64,000 nucleotides of DNA from Zongyangia hominis (GCF_014385095.1 NZ_JACRTC010000001.1:372001-436000), one strand, 5' to 3'. Shown: positions 27,007 to 38,248, counted from the first letter of the stretch. Numbers and translations: made by a program. Notes: generated by a model from the sequence alone, not told the origin.

Positions 27007-28494
27007 ATGCAGTATCAAAGTACCAGAGATTCCAGTGTCAGCGTTTCGGCGGCACAGGCGATTTCCCAAGGCATTTCCAAGGATAAGGGGCTCTTTGTCC
27101 CCAAAAGCATTCCTGATATCAGCGCGGAGCTGGATGCTCTGTGCAAATTGGATTACATCGGGCGGGCGAAGAAAGTTTTGGGGCATTTTCTCACCGACTT
27201 TACCGAGGAGGAGCTCTCCGCCTGTGTGGAGGGGGCTTACCTGGGTAAATTCGATGAGGACGAGGTGGCGCCTCTCTCCAAGGTGGGGGAGGACGCCTAT
27301 CTGCTGGAGCTTTGGCACGGCCCTACCTGCGCGTTTAAGGACGTGGCGCTCCAATTGCTTCCCTACCTGCTGACCACCTCCGCCAAGAAGGTGGTGGACG
27401 GGAAGAAGATCGTCATTCTGGTGGCCACCTCCGGGGATACGGGCAAGGCGGCGCTGGAAGGCTTTAAGGATGTGGAGAACACCTCCATCCTGGTCTTCTA
27501 CCCCGAGGACGGCGTGAGCCCCATGCAGAAACTGCAGATGACCACCCAGGAGGGCGGCAACGTGTCGGTTTGCGCCATCGAGGGCAACTTCGACGACGCT
27601 CAAAACGGGGTCAAGTCGATCTTTACCGACCCCGCCCTGGCGAAAAAGCTCTCGGAGAACGGCATGATGTTCTCTTCCGCCAACTCCATCAACTGGGGCC
27701 GCCTGGTGCCGCAGATTGTCTATTATGTCAGCGCCTACTGTGATCTGGTGGCCGACGGGGAAATAAAAGCCGGAGAGAAGATCAACGTGGTGGTGCCCAC
27801 CGGCAATTTTGGCAACATTTTGGCGGCCTATTACGCCAGAGAGATGGGCGTCCCCATCGCAAGGCTCATCTGCGCCTCCAACCAAAACAATGTCCTCACC
27901 GACTTTATCCGCACCGGCACCTACGACCGCAACCGGGATTTCCACACCTCCATCTCGCCCTCCATGGACATCCTCATTTCCAGCAACTTGGAGCGGCTGC
28001 TCTACCACCTGTGTGATAATGACGACAAGGTCCTCTCCCAGTGGATGACCTCTTTGACCGAGCAGGGCCGTTACACGGTGGACGAAAAGGTGAAGGAGCG
28101 GCTGCAAAGCGTCTTCTGGGGCGGCTACTGCGACGACGCGGCGACCAAGGAGACCATCTGGGAGGTGTTCGCGAAATACTCCTATCTCTGCGACACCCAT
28201 ACGGCGGTGGCGGTCAATGTCTACGGCCAGTATGTGGCAAAGACGGGGGACCACACCAAAACGGTGATCGCGTCCACCGCCAGCCCCTTTAAGTTTTCCG
28301 GAAGCGTCTTAGACGCCATCGACCCGAAGGCTGTGGACGCCGACGACTTTGTCACCGCCGGGCGCTTGAGTGAAATTTCCGGCTGCCCCATTCCCCGGGC
28401 GCTGCGCGAGCTCAAAGAAAAACAGCCGCGCTTTGCCGGCCGGTGTACCCGGGACACCATGGAACAGGTGGTACTCGGGATGCTGGGGATGTAG
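27007..28494 (+). CDS. thrC: Threonine synthase
   Basis: A 495-residue PLP enzyme converting O-phosphohomoserine to threonine. It belongs to the long class of threonine synthases. The PLP lysine is in PTCAFKDVALQLLPY near residue 112. The phosphate-binding region has ATSGDTGKAAL and SSANSINWGRLVPQIVYY, and VVPTGNFGNILAAYYA is also typical. GGGAGGGG at 26991-26998 precedes the ATG at 27007. It is probably co-transcribed with the dipeptidase. No threonine attenuator or T-box was seen upstream. Confidence 0.95.
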   Translation: MQYQSTRDSSVSVSAAQAISQGISKDKGLFVPKSIPDISAELDALCKLDYIGRAKKVLGHFLTDFTEEELSACVEGAYLGKFDEDEVAPLSKVGEDAYLLELWHGPTCAFKDVALQLLPYLLTTSAKKVVDGKKIVILVATSGDTGKAALEGFKDVENTSILVFYPEDGVSPMQKLQMTTQEGGNVSVCAIEGNFDDAQNGVKSIFTDPALAKKLSENGMMFSSANSINWGRLVPQIVYYVSAYCDLVADGEIKAGEKINVVVPTGNFGNILAAYYAREMGVPIARLICASNQNNVLTDFIRTGTYDRNRDFHTSISPSMDILISSNLERLLYHLCDNDDKVLSQWMTSLTEQGRYTVDEKVKERLQSVFWGGYCDDAATKETIWEVFAKYSYLCDTHTAVAVNVYGQYVAKTGDHTKTVIASTASPFKFSGSVLDAIDPKAVDADDFVTAGRLSEISGCPIPRALRELKEKQPRFAGRCTRDTMEQVVLGMLGM

Positions 28495-28512
28495 GCGCCC
28501 TATCTGCAACGA

Positions 28513-28552
28513 AAAACGTCCGGCGGCGATGTTAGTCGCGGCCGGACGTTTC
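28513..28552 (-). terminator. Hairpin terminator between thrC and the DUF1540 gene
   Basis: AACGTCCGGC (28515-28524) pairs with GCCGGACGTT (28541-28550). The T-run is better on the minus strand (after DUF1540) than on the plus strand (after thrC); it is probably bidirectional. Confidence 0.65.
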
Positions 28553-28570
28553 CATCAAAGGGGAGGGGCA

Positions 28571-28744
28571 TTACTGGGGTTTGAAGGTGCTACACTGGGT
28601 GTCGCCGTTCATGGCGGCGAAGGCGGGGCCGACCTTGATCTCCTTGGCTGTGCAGTAGCGGCGCCCCTCGTTATAGGCGCAGTTGACGACCTCGCATCTG
28701 ACGCCGGTGATGTGGTTGGCCTGGGTCTGCTGTTCCTGCTGCAT
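28571..28744 (-). CDS. DUF1540 domain-containing small cysteine-rich protein
   Basis: A 57-residue protein with four cysteines (VRCEVVNC, RYCTAKE, DTQCSTF), the pattern of DUF1540, which probably binds a metal. The family is common in spore-forming Firmicutes, and its function is not established. AAAGGAG on the complement sits 8 bases before the ATG at 28744; a GTG at 28753 overlaps that site and is less likely. It is transcribed away from the phosphoesterase gene, with a shared terminator facing thrC. Confidence 0.8.
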   Translation of the reverse strand: MQQEQQTQANHITGVRCEVVNCAYNEGRRYCTAKEIKVGPAFAAMNGDTQCSTFKPQ

Positions 28745-28841
28745 CAAATTCACTCCTTTTGCAGATGTACTCCCCTTTATTTTTTAACATTCTCTCCGCA
28801 TTATACGGCTGAGGCCACGAAACGATGAGGAAAGGTGATTT

Positions 28842-29570
28842 ATGAATATCTTTGCCATTGCCGACCTTCACCTCTCCCTGGGCACGGATAAACCGATGGA
28901 TGTTTTTTCCGGTTGGGACGGCTATGTGGAAAAGCTCCGGGAAAACTGGGTAGCCAAGGTGGGAAAGGACGACATCGTCGTCATCGCCGGGGACGTCTCC
29001 TGGGGCATGTCGTTGGAGGAGAGCCTCAAAGACTTCCAGTTTATCGAGAGCCTGCCGGGGCAAAAGTATCTGCTTAAGGGTAACCACGACTACTGGTGGA
29101 CCACCGCCCGGAAGATGAACGGCTTTTTTGAAGAGCGCGGATTAACGAGCCTTCACATCCTCCATAATAACTGTGTCGTCTGCGGCGATTTGGCGCTGTG
29201 CGGCACCCGGGGCTGGATTTTTGAAAATGGACAGCCCCAGGATCAGAAGATCGTGGCCAGGGAGGCCCAAAGGCTCGAAACCTCCCTACAAAGCGCCGGG
29301 GACCGGGAGAAAATTGTCTTCCTCCACTATCCGCCGGTCTACATGAAGGAGATGTCGGTGGAAATTCTGGAAGTGATGTATCGCCACCATGTCAAAACTT
29401 GCTACTACGGCCATATTCACGGCGGTGGCAGGAAATTTGCCCTCAATGGCAGTTATCTGGACACCCAGTTTCGCCTGATCTCCTGCGACCAGGTGGATTT
29501 TGACCCGGTGTGGGTCGCCTCCTTTGAACCGGAGGAAAAAGGTGATGTTCGGGACGAAGAAAAACGATAA
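28842..29570 (+). CDS. Calcineurin-like metallophosphoesterase
   Basis: A 242-residue binuclear metallophosphoesterase. The metal motifs are IADLHLS (D-x-H) near residue 6, IAGDVSWG (GD) near residue 49, LKGNHDYWW (GNHD) near residue 80, LHYPP near residue 166, and YYGHIHG (GHxH) near residue 187. All ligands are present. There is no signal peptide, so it acts in the cytoplasm. Substrate is unknown. GAAAGG lies shortly before the ATG. The tig promoter begins 38 bp after its stop. Confidence 0.88.
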   Translation: MNIFAIADLHLSLGTDKPMDVFSGWDGYVEKLRENWVAKVGKDDIVVIAGDVSWGMSLEESLKDFQFIESLPGQKYLLKGNHDYWWTTARKMNGFFEERGLTSLHILHNNCVVCGDLALCGTRGWIFENGQPQDQKIVAREAQRLETSLQSAGDREKIVFLHYPPVYMKEMSVEILEVMYRHHVKTCYYGHIHGGGRKFALNGSYLDTQFRLISCDQVDFDPVWVASFEPEEKGDVRDEEKR

Positions 29571-29608
29571 ATCTTTCCAATTTTGCAGGAAAAACTTCAG
29601 AAAAGTTC

Positions 29609-29637
29609 TTGGAGTTTTCGTACAAATGTGATATAAT
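29609..29637 (+). promoter_or_regulatory. Sigma-A-type promoter for tig
   Basis: TTGGAG (29609-29614), a 17-base spacer and TATAAT (29632-29637), 44 bp before the tig ATG. Confidence 0.65.
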
Positions 29638-29681
29638 CACTAGGATAAATGTGTTTTATAAAAACAGGAGGAAGTTTTGAA

Positions 29682-31097
29682 ATGAGTTTAACTTCAGCGA
29701 AACAGGTAGAAACCAATAAATATGAGCTGGAAATCGCTGTGGATGGCGAAACTTTTGGTGCTGCTGTCGATAAGGCATACCATAAAAATGGTAAAAAGAT
29801 GCAGGTGCCTGGCTTCCGTAAGGGCAAGGCTCCCCGCAGTGTCATAGAAAGAATGTATGGCGAGGGTATCTTCTTTGAAGACGCCATCAACGATCTGTAT
29901 CCCGCGGCCTATGAGGCGGCGGTCAAAGAGGCAAAGATCGAGCCGGTGGACCGGGCCGACGTGGAGATCATGGACGTCAGCAAGGACGGCTTTACCTTCA
30001 AAGCCACCGTCACCGTCAAGCCTGAGGTGGAAGTGGAAAACTATCAGGGCATCGAGGCCACCAAAAAGATCGTCACCGTCTCCGACGAGGAGATTGAAGA
30101 CGAGATTCAGAGACTGAGAGAGAGAAACGGCCGCATGGTCAACGTCGAGGACCGCGCTGCCCAGGACGGCGACAACACCATCATCGACTTTGAAGGCTTT
30201 GTGGACGATGTCGCTTTTGAGGGCGGCAAGGGTGAGAATTACCCCCTGACGCTGGGTTCCAACCAGTTTATCCCCGGCTTTGAGGGCCAGATCGTCGGAC
30301 ACAATGTGGGCGACGAGTTTGACGTTAACGTCTCCTTCCCGGAGGAGTACCATGTGCCCGAGCTGGCTGGAAAGCCCGCTGTCTTCAAGGTGAAGCTCCA
30401 CGAGATCAAAATGCGGGAGCTGCCCGAGGTGGACGACGAGTTCGCCAAGGATGTCAGCGAGTTTGACACCGTGGCCGAGCTCAAAGAGGACTTAAAGAAA
30501 AAGCTCCAAGAAGCCAAAGAGAACAGCGCCCAGAACGACCTGGAAAATCAGCTCATCGACGTGGTCATCCAGAACATGAAGGCGGAGATCCCTCAGGTTA
30601 TGATCGATAACCGCATCGACGAGATGGTCCGCGACTTTGACTACCGTCTCCAGTCTCAGGGCATGAACCTGCAGACCTACCTGCAGTACACCGGCATGGA
30701 GATGGATTCCTTCAAGAAGACCTTCGCCGAGCAGGCGGAGCGTCAGGTCAAGGTGAGACTGGCGCTGGAAAAGATCGTTGAGAAGGAAGCCATCGAAGTC
30801 GAGCAGTCCGCTGTCGACGAGGAACTCAAGAAGCTGGCCGAGCAGTACCAGATCGAAGTCGAGAAGGTCAAGATGGTCATTCCTGAGGAAGAGGTCAAAA
30901 AGGATCTGGCTGTCAACAAGGCCATTGATCTCATTCGCGACACCGCCAAGGTGACGGAAGTCGCTGAGGAAGCAAAGAAGGAAGAGGCCAAAGAGAAAAA
31001 ACCAGCCAAAAAAACAACGAAAAAAGCGCCCGCAAAGAAGGCTGCCCCCAAAGCGGAAGAGCCCGCAGAGGAAGCAAAAGCGGAAGAGAAAGAATAA
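29682..31097 (+). CDS. tig: Trigger factor (ribosome-associated chaperone / PPIase)
   Basis: A 471-residue trigger factor that binds nascent chains at the ribosome exit. The N-terminal ribosome-binding domain includes VPGFRKGKAPRSVIERMYG (about residues 42-60). The FKBP-type PPIase domain covers about 150-245, with GDNTIIDFEGFVDD and IPGFEGQIVGHNVGDEF. The C-terminal chaperone arms follow to about residue 425. The last 45 residues are an added low-complexity Lys/Ala/Glu tail, which is unusual. AGGAGG precedes ATG 29682; an upstream in-frame ATG at 29649 lacks a site. It heads the tig-clpP-clpX quality-control block. Confidence 0.96.
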   Translation: MSLTSAKQVETNKYELEIAVDGETFGAAVDKAYHKNGKKMQVPGFRKGKAPRSVIERMYGEGIFFEDAINDLYPAAYEAAVKEAKIEPVDRADVEIMDVSKDGFTFKATVTVKPEVEVENYQGIEATKKIVTVSDEEIEDEIQRLRERNGRMVNVEDRAAQDGDNTIIDFEGFVDDVAFEGGKGENYPLTLGSNQFIPGFEGQIVGHNVGDEFDVNVSFPEEYHVPELAGKPAVFKVKLHEIKMRELPEVDDEFAKDVSEFDTVAELKEDLKKKLQEAKENSAQNDLENQLIDVVIQNMKAEIPQVMIDNRIDEMVRDFDYRLQSQGMNLQTYLQYTGMEMDSFKKTFAEQAERQVKVRLALEKIVEKEAIEVEQSAVDEELKKLAEQYQIEVEKVKMVIPEEEVKKDLAVNKAIDLIRDTAKVTEVAEEAKKEEAKEKKPAKKTTKKAPAKKAAPKAEEPAEEAKAEEKE

Positions 31098-31122
31098 AGA
31101 TCGAATAGAAAATTTTTGCTAC

Positions 31123-31157
31123 ATATATTTCAGCGGATTTTTTCCGCTGAAATATAT
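31123..31157 (+). other. Perfect 15-bp hairpin between tig and clpP
   Basis: ATATATTTCAGCGGA (31123-31137) pairs perfectly with TCCGCTGAAATATAT (31143-31157) around TTTTT. It lacks a clean T-run after the stem (TGTGCTTTT follows), so it may be a weak terminator, an attenuator or a processing signal. Confidence 0.65.
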
Positions 31158-31242
31158 TGTGCTTTTAGCGGAATATTTCCCGGAAATAGTGTTTCGCACC
31201 GCCTGAAGCGCAAGTTTAGCTTTTATTTGGAGGTGTATTTCC

Positions 31243-31824
31243 ATGAGCTTAGTACCAATGGTCATCGAACAAACCAATCGGGGAGAGCGCTCCTACGATA
31301 TTTTTTCCCGCCTGCTCAACGACCGCATCATCATGCTCTGCGAGGAGGTCAACGACACCAGCGCCAGTCTGGTGGTGGCCCAGATGCTCTATCTGGAGGG
31401 CCAGGATCCCGACAAGGACATTCAGCTCTACATCAACAGCCCCGGCGGCTCCGTGACCGCGGGCATGGCCATCTACGATACCATGAAGTATATCAAATGC
31501 GATGTCTCCACCATCTGCATGGGCCTGGCGGCCTCCATGGGCGCGTTTTTGCTCTGCTCCGGCACCAAGGGCAAGCGTCTGGCGCTGCCCAACAGCGAAA
31601 TTATGATTCATCAGCCCTCGGGCGGCGCCCAGGGCCAGGCCACCGACGTGAAAATTCACGCCGAGTGGATTATGAAGACTAAGGCAAAGCTCAACAAGAT
31701 GATGGCGGAGGCCACCGGCCAGCCGCTGGAAGTCATCGAGCGGGATACTGAGCGCGACAACTTCATGTCCGCCGAGGAAGCGGTCAACTACGGTCTGGTT
31801 GACAAAGTGATTTATGAACGATAG
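31243..31824 (+). CDS. clpP: ATP-dependent Clp protease proteolytic subunit ClpP
   Basis: A 193-residue serine peptidase that forms the 14-mer proteolytic chamber with ClpX or ClpC/ClpA. The catalytic serine is in [10 protein letters not shown] near residue 98 and the histidine in MIHQPSGG near residue 123. The catalytic aspartate is in ERDTERD near residue 172. The opening [22 protein letters not shown] is typical. TTGGAGG precedes the ATG. clpX follows after 12 bp. Confidence 0.97.
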   Translation: MSLVPMVIEQTNRGERSYDIFSRLLNDRIIMLCEEVNDTSASLVVAQMLYLEGQDPDKDIQLYINSPGGSVTAGMAIYDTMKYIKCDVSTICMGLAASMGAFLLCSGTKGKRLALPNSEIMIHQPSGGAQGQATDVKIHAEWIMKTKAKLNKMMAEATGQPLEVIERDTERDNFMSAEEAVNYGLVDKVIYER

Positions 31825-31836
31825 GTTGTGATTTGA

Positions 31837-33153
<1,317 letters not shown>

Positions 33154-33164
33154 CAAATGCTTAT

Positions 33165-33195
33165 AAAAGCAGCCGCAAAAAACGGCTGCTTTTTT
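33165..33195 (+). terminator. Rho-independent terminator after clpX
   Basis: AAAAGCAGCCG pairs with CGGCTGCTTTT around CAAAAAA, followed by T. Confidence 0.9.
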
Positions 33196-33329
33196 CTCCA
33201 TCCAGGCCGATGGAAAATGGGGCGGAATTTGCCAAGGGATTTTATACAAGAAAAGTCTTTATTTGGCTGAAAGACCAATCATATTGTGCAAAATTAGGGC
33301 ATTTTGTATAATTAGTCAACATTTTGCAC

Positions 33330-33358
33330 TTGAATTCCACAGTTTTTTTCTTTATAAT
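33330..33358 (+). promoter_or_regulatory. Sigma-A-type promoter for lon
   Basis: TTGAAT (33330-33335), a 17-base spacer and TATAAT (33353-33358), 63 bp before the ATG, in an AT-rich stretch. No CIRCE (TTAGCACTC/GAGTGCTAA) or CtsR-type repeat was found next to it. Confidence 0.65.
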
Positions 33359-33421
33359 GAATGACAATCAGGGCCCTACCCTGTATGACCTGAATAAGCT
33401 AGGGGAAAGAGAGGGAAGTTT

Positions 33422-35845
33422 ATGTACGAAATTGACGAAAACACGGTGCGGATGCCCATGCTGGCGCTGCGCGGACTTGTACTTTTTCCTAACATGATTC
33501 TTCATTTCGACGTAGGACGGGAGAAATCCATCGCCGCGCTCAACAAGGCGATGAATGACGACCAATACATATATTTGGTTGCACAAAAGGATATCCGCGA
33601 CGACGACCCGCAGGATTATGAAATTTATGACGTGGGCGTCGTAGCCCAAATCCGCCAGATACTCAAGATGCCCGGGGACAGCCTCCGCGTGTTGGTGGAG
33701 GGCGTCTACCGGGGCCACACAAAGGAAATTGTCTCCACTTCGCCCTACCTGGACGCGGTGGTGGAAAAGATGCCGCTGAACCAGACTACCAAGGCGGGGT
33801 CAGTGGCCAGTCAGGCGCGGATGCGCACCCTCAAAGAGCTCTTTGAGGAGTACTGCTATCTCTATGCCAAGGTGCCCAAAGAGATCATCCTCAATGTGTT
33901 GGAGACCGAGGATCCGGTCTATATTGTGGAGTACATCGCCGGGAACATCATGCTCAAGGTGGAGCAGAAACAGAAGATTCTTGAGCAGTCCAGCGCCCTC
34001 AAGCGCCTGGATATGCTGATCAAATACCTGGATCAGGAAAACAAGGTTCTGGCGCTTGAAAAGGACATCTACGCCAAGGTCAAGGACCAGATCGACGAGA
34101 ACCAGCGGGAATATTATCTGCGTGAGCAGATGCGCGCCATCTCGGAAGAGCTGGGCGAGGGTGAGGATGTCCAGACCGAGGTGGAGGATTACCAGAAGAA
34201 GATCGCCGCGCTGGAAGTGGACGAGGAAAGCCGGGAAAAGCTCTTTAAAGAGGCCGACCGGCTCTATAAGATGCCGTCCAATTCCCACGAGGCCGCGGTC
34301 ATCCGCTCCTGGCTGGACGTCTGCTTGGACCTACCTTTTAACGACCGGACCAAGGACAAAATCGACATTGCCAAGGCCCAGAAGTATCTGGACAAGGAGC
34401 ACTATGGGCTCAAAAAGATCAAGCAGCGGATTTTGGAGCTGCTGGCCGTGCGGGTGATGGCCCCCGATATTAAGGGCCAGATCATCTGTCTGGTGGGCCC
34501 TCCCGGCGTGGGCAAGACCTCCATCGCCCGGTCCATCGCCGCCACCATGGGGCGCAAGTATGCCCGGGTTTCCTTGGGCGGCGTGCGGGATGAATCCGAC
34601 ATCCGCGGCCATCGCAAGACCTACATCGGCGCCATGCCCGGACGCATTATCACTGCCATCCAGCAGGCTGGGACCCGCAATCCGCTCATCCTCCTCGACG
34701 AGATTGACAAGATGGGCAACGACTTCCGGGGCGACCCCTCCGCCGCCATGCTGGAAGTGCTGGACAGCGAGCAGAACAACGCCTTCCGGGACCACTATGT
34801 GGAAATCCCGTTTGATTTAAGCGAGGTGCTCTTCCTCACCACCGCCAATACCCTGGACACCATCCCGGCGCCCCTCCTCGACCGCATGGAGGTCATCGAG
34901 CTGCCCAGCTACACCCGGGAGGAGAAGTTCCAGATCGCCAAGCGCCACCTGATGCCCAAGCAGATGAAGCGCCACGGCCTGACGGGAAAGAACTTTAAGC
35001 TCTATGACGACGCCATTTACGACATCATCGACAACTACACCCGCGAGGCCGGCGTGAGAAACCTGGAGCGGGTCGTCGGGTCTTTGTGCCGGAAGGCGGA
35101 TAAACGTCTGGTGGCCGGCGAAATGACGAAGGTGAACATCCGGGATAAAAATATCGAAGAATATTTGGGCGCCAAGAAATATAAGCCCGAAAAGATACTC
35201 GACACTGACGAGGTGGGCGTGGTTACGGGACTCGCCTGGACCTCGGTGGGCGGGGAAACCATGCCCATCGAAGTGGCCGTCATGGAGGGAAGCGGCAAGA
35301 TCGAGCTGACCGGCTCCCTGGGCGACGTGATGAAGGAATCGGCCAAAGCGGCTATCAGCTATGTCCGCAGCCGGGCAGGCGATTTGCTCATCGACCCCGA
35401 GTTTTATAAAAATCGCGACATTCACATCCACGTGCCCGAGGGCGCTGTGCCCAAGGACGGCCCGTCGGCCGGCGTCACCATGTGCACCGCCATCGTCTCC
35501 GCTCTCTCGAACACGCCTGTGCGCCGGGAGGTGGCCATGACCGGCGAAATCACCCTCCGTGGCCGGGTGCTGCCCATCGGCGGACTCAGAGAGAAGACCA
35601 TGGCCGCCTATGCCGCCGGGGTCAAGACGGTGATCATCCCCCAGGACAATGTGCCGGATTTGGAGCAGGTGGACGACGTGGTCAAGGAGGCGGTCAAATT
35701 TATTCCCGCCGCCAAGATCGACACCGTTCTCTCCAACGCCCTCATCCGCAACCCAGCCCTGGTGCCCGCCGGGGATGACGGCTGTAAGACAAACGTCAAG
35801 CTGGGGGAGAAAAAGGAGATCAAAAACCGCTTTATCACCCAGTAA
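33422..35845 (+). CDS. lon: ATP-dependent protease Lon (LonA type)
   Basis: An 807-residue LonA. The N-terminal substrate-binding domain (about residues 10-200) contains [15 protein letters not shown]. The AAA+ module has [14 protein letters not shown] (Walker A) and [13 protein letters not shown] (Walker B). The C-terminal protease domain carries the catalytic serine in [11 protein letters not shown] near residue 684 and the lysine in GLREKTMAA near residue 727. It follows clpX across a terminator and its own promoter, so expression can differ from the Clp genes. A lonB paralogue often found just upstream in Clostridia is absent. ysxC follows after 11 bp. Confidence 0.96.
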   Translation: MYEIDENTVRMPMLALRGLVLFPNMILHFDVGREKSIAALNKAMNDDQYIYLVAQKDIRDDDPQDYEIYDVGVVAQIRQILKMPGDSLRVLVEGVYRGHTKEIVSTSPYLDAVVEKMPLNQTTKAGSVASQARMRTLKELFEEYCYLYAKVPKEIILNVLETEDPVYIVEYIAGNIMLKVEQKQKILEQSSALKRLDMLIKYLDQENKVLALEKDIYAKVKDQIDENQREYYLREQMRAISEELGEGEDVQTEVEDYQKKIAALEVDEESREKLFKEADRLYKMPSNSHEAAVIRSWLDVCLDLPFNDRTKDKIDIAKAQKYLDKEHYGLKKIKQRILELLAVRVMAPDIKGQIICLVGPPGVGKTSIARSIAATMGRKYARVSLGGVRDESDIRGHRKTYIGAMPGRIITAIQQAGTRNPLILLDEIDKMGNDFRGDPSAAMLEVLDSEQNNAFRDHYVEIPFDLSEVLFLTTANTLDTIPAPLLDRMEVIELPSYTREEKFQIAKRHLMPKQMKRHGLTGKNFKLYDDAIYDIIDNYTREAGVRNLERVVGSLCRKADKRLVAGEMTKVNIRDKNIEEYLGAKKYKPEKILDTDEVGVVTGLAWTSVGGETMPIEVAVMEGSGKIELTGSLGDVMKESAKAAISYVRSRAGDLLIDPEFYKNRDIHIHVPEGAVPKDGPSAGVTMCTAIVSALSNTPVRREVAMTGEITLRGRVLPIGGLREKTMAAYAAGVKTVIIPQDNVPDLEQVDDVVKEAVKFIPAAKIDTVLSNALIRNPALVPAGDDGCKTNVKLGEKKEIKNRFITQ

Positions 35846-35856
35846 AAGGAGCGCTT

Positions 35857-36462
35857 ATGAATTATCATGCCATAGAATTTGAAACGTCCTTTGGCTTGCT
35901 TTCTCAGTTGCCGCCCTCCACGCTGACAGAAATCGCCTTTTCCGGGCGCTCCAATGTGGGGAAGTCGACGCTGATCAATAAAATATTTAACCGCAAAACC
36001 CTGGCAAAGGTGAGCTCCGTGCCCGGCAAGACCAGGACCATCAACTTTTTTAAAGGGGAGAATGTCCGCTTCGTGGACCTGCCCGGCTATGGCTTTGCCA
36101 AAGTTTCCAAGGCGGAAAAGCGCCGCTGGGCCGATCTGATGGAGGGATATTTCGGTCAGGGCCGGGATATCGCGCTGGTGTTCCAGCTCATCGACATGCG
36201 GCATGCCCCCACTGAGGACGACTTGATGATGATCAATTTCCTTATCGATGGCGGTCTGCCTTTCGTCATCGTCCTCACCAAGGCCGACAAACTGAACAAA
36301 ACCCAGCGGCAGGCAAGGCTAACCGCTTTACAGGAGGAAATCCCCTGTGCCGACCAGGTGACCCTGATTCCCTTTTCCGCTGTCAATGGCGATGGCGTGG
36401 AGGAAATCAAATCCATCATAGACGAAATCGCTCAGGAGTGCTCCCTGGAGGAAGAAAACTAG
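35857..36462 (+). CDS. ysxC: Ribosome biogenesis GTP-binding protein YsxC/EngB
   Basis: A 201-residue small GTPase involved in 50S assembly. G1 is FSGRSNVGKSTLIN (about residues 27-40), G3 is FVDLPGYGFAKVS, and G4 is LTKADKL. The switch region KTRTINFF is conserved. AGGAG lies before the ATG, 11 bp after lon, the usual lon-ysxC pairing. lysA follows after 36 bp with its own ribosome site. Confidence 0.95.
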   Translation: MNYHAIEFETSFGLLSQLPPSTLTEIAFSGRSNVGKSTLINKIFNRKTLAKVSSVPGKTRTINFFKGENVRFVDLPGYGFAKVSKAEKRRWADLMEGYFGQGRDIALVFQLIDMRHAPTEDDLMMINFLIDGGLPFVIVLTKADKLNKTQRQARLTALQEEIPCADQVTLIPFSAVNGDGVEEIKSIIDEIAQECSLEEEN

Positions 36463-36498
36463 CATCGGAGCGTTACAGAAGACGAAGGAGGAAGCATC

Positions 36499-37797
36499 AT
36501 GTTTATTTCAGACTGTTTGGGACTGAGCGACGCGGGACATCTGACCATCGGCGGGGCGGACACCCTCATGCTGGCGGAAAAATACGGTACGCCGCTGTAT
36601 GTGATGGACGAGGACAACATCCGCGAAAACTGCCGTCTCTATAAAAAATCCATCGACAAATACTATGACGGCAGGGGCCTCGTCACCTATGCCAGCAAGG
36701 CATTTTGCTGCAAGGAAATCTGCCGGGTGGCGGCCGACGAGGGGCTGGGCCTGGACGTGGTGTCCGCCGGGGAGCTTTACACCGCCCGGCAGGCGGATTT
36801 CCCCATGGAGAAGATTTTTTTCCACGGCAACAACAAGACCATCGAAGAGCTCTCCATGGCGCTCTCCTACGGCGTGGGCCGCATTGTGGTGGATAATCTC
36901 ACGGAGCTCGAAATCCTCAACACCCTGGCCCGCTCGCTGAACCGGAAAGCCAACGTCTTTTTCCGCATCAAGCCGGGCATCGACGCCCACACCCACGACT
37001 TTGTCCGCACCGGACAGATCGACAGCAAGTTCGGCTTGGCGTTGGAGACGGGGGAGGCACTGGCGGCGGTCAAGGAGGCCATCTCCTTTGAAAATATCTG
37101 TCTCAAAGGCATTCACTGTCATATCGGTTCCCAGATTTTCGACATCGAGCCCTTTGAGCATGCGGCGCAGGTCATGCTGGGCTTTATCGCCCAGGTGAAG
37201 ACCGAGACCGGCTACGAAATCGAGGAGCTCAATCTGGGCGGCGGCTTTGGCATCAAATATATTACCGAGCACGACCCGGTGGAATATGACCGGTATATGC
37301 AGCGGGTGGCCGTCACGGTGGACGACACCTGTAAGGAGCTTGGCATCCGCCGACCCTTTATCGTCATCGAGCCGGGGCGCTCCATTGCGGGACCGGCCGG
37401 TATCACCCTCTACACCGTGGGCGCCGTCAAGGAGATCCCCCATGTGCGCACCTATGTGTCCATCGACGGCGGCATGACCGACAATCCCCGGTACGCTCTC
37501 TATCACTCCGAGTACGAGTGCCTGGTGGCCAGCCGGGCGGGGGAGCCGCGGGAGAAGACGGTCACCATCGCCGGCAAATGCTGTGAAAGCGGCGACCTCA
37601 TCGGCGAGGGGATGCGCATCCAGGAAGTAAAACCCGGGGATGTGGTGGCGGTGCTGGCCACCGGCGCCTACAACTACTCCATGTCCTCCAACTATAACCG
37701 GATTCCCAAGCCCGCCATCGTCTTTGTCAAAGGCGGCAAGGACCGGCTGGTGGTCAAGCGGGAGACTTTGGAAGACGTCATCCGCAATGATCTGTAA
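36499..37797 (+). CDS. lysA: Diaminopimelate decarboxylase
   Basis: A 432-residue fold-III PLP enzyme converting meso-diaminopimelate to lysine. The PLP lysine is in TYASKAFCC near residue 59. Other signatures are FHGNNK, HCHIGSQIFD near residue 214, LNLGGGFGI, VIEPGRSIAGPAG near residue 294 and the catalytic-cysteine segment CCESGDLI near residue 362. AAGGAGGAAG precedes the ATG. It completes the lysine pathway whose asd-dapA-dapB genes lie at 52-55 kb under an L-box. No L-box was seen in front of lysA. Confidence 0.95.
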   Translation: MFISDCLGLSDAGHLTIGGADTLMLAEKYGTPLYVMDEDNIRENCRLYKKSIDKYYDGRGLVTYASKAFCCKEICRVAADEGLGLDVVSAGELYTARQADFPMEKIFFHGNNKTIEELSMALSYGVGRIVVDNLTELEILNTLARSLNRKANVFFRIKPGIDAHTHDFVRTGQIDSKFGLALETGEALAAVKEAISFENICLKGIHCHIGSQIFDIEPFEHAAQVMLGFIAQVKTETGYEIEELNLGGGFGIKYITEHDPVEYDRYMQRVAVTVDDTCKELGIRRPFIVIEPGRSIAGPAGITLYTVGAVKEIPHVRTYVSIDGGMTDNPRYALYHSEYECLVASRAGEPREKTVTIAGKCCESGDLIGEGMRIQEVKPGDVVAVLATGAYNYSMSSNYNRIPKPAIVFVKGGKDRLVVKRETLEDVIRNDL

Positions 37798-37808
37798 GCA
37801 ACTTTTGA

Positions 37809-37840
37809 CGCACCGGACGTGAAAGCGCCGGTGCGTTTCC
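37809..37840 (+). terminator. Probable terminator after lysA
   Basis: CGCACCGG (37809-37816) pairs with CCGGTGCG (37828-37835), followed by a short TTT. Confidence 0.6.
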
Positions 37841-37888
37841 TATGCCCGGTCCCTCCGCGGAAAGTAGGGGATTTTCTGAATGGACCCA

Positions 37889-37917
37889 TTTACTTTTTCG
37901 TTTCAGTGTGTTAAACT
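37889..37917 (+). promoter_or_regulatory. Possible promoter for the TrpR-like gene
   Basis: TTTACT (37889-37894), a 17-base spacer and TAAACT (37912-37917), 36 bp before the ATG. Confidence 0.45.
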
Positions 37918-37953
37918 ATGAATAGGTATCATGCGAAATGCGGAGGTACGTTT

Positions 37954-38247
37954 ATGAACAGCAAACTCAAAGACATGAATGTAGATTATCTGTTTCAAGC
38001 CATTTTGTCCCTGGAGACGCTGGAAGAGTGTTATAACTTTTTTGAGGACCTGTGTACGGTGCCCGAGCTCAAGGCGCTGTCCCAGCGGCTGCATGTGGCC
38101 AAGATGCTGGAGGAGAGGCATGTGTACAGCGACATCGTCAACGAAACCGGGGCCAGTACGGCGACCATCAGCCGGGTCAACCGCTCCCTCAATTATGGCT
38201 GTGACGGCTACCGGGTTGTGTTTGAAAGATTAAAGGACAAGAAATAA
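37954..38247 (+). CDS. YerC/YecD-type TrpR-related protein
   Basis: A 97-residue helical DNA-binding protein of the TrpR/YerC group. The segment LKALSQRLHVAKMLEE and the helix-turn-helix YSDIVNETGASTATISRVNRS match the family. Its targets are unknown; there is no trp gene here. CGGAGG lies 7 bases before ATG 37954; the frame is open upstream to 37918 but without a site. A methyltransferase gene follows after one base. Confidence 0.88.
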   Translation: MNSKLKDMNVDYLFQAILSLETLEECYNFFEDLCTVPELKALSQRLHVAKMLEERHVYSDIVNETGASTATISRVNRSLNYGCDGYRVVFERLKDKK

Positions 38248-38248
38248 A

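Noticed and set aside
33154..33421. CIRCE or CtsR heat-shock operators near clpX/lon and tig
   Set aside because: No TTAGCACTC/GAGTGCTAA or GGTCAAA-type repeat could be found by eye.
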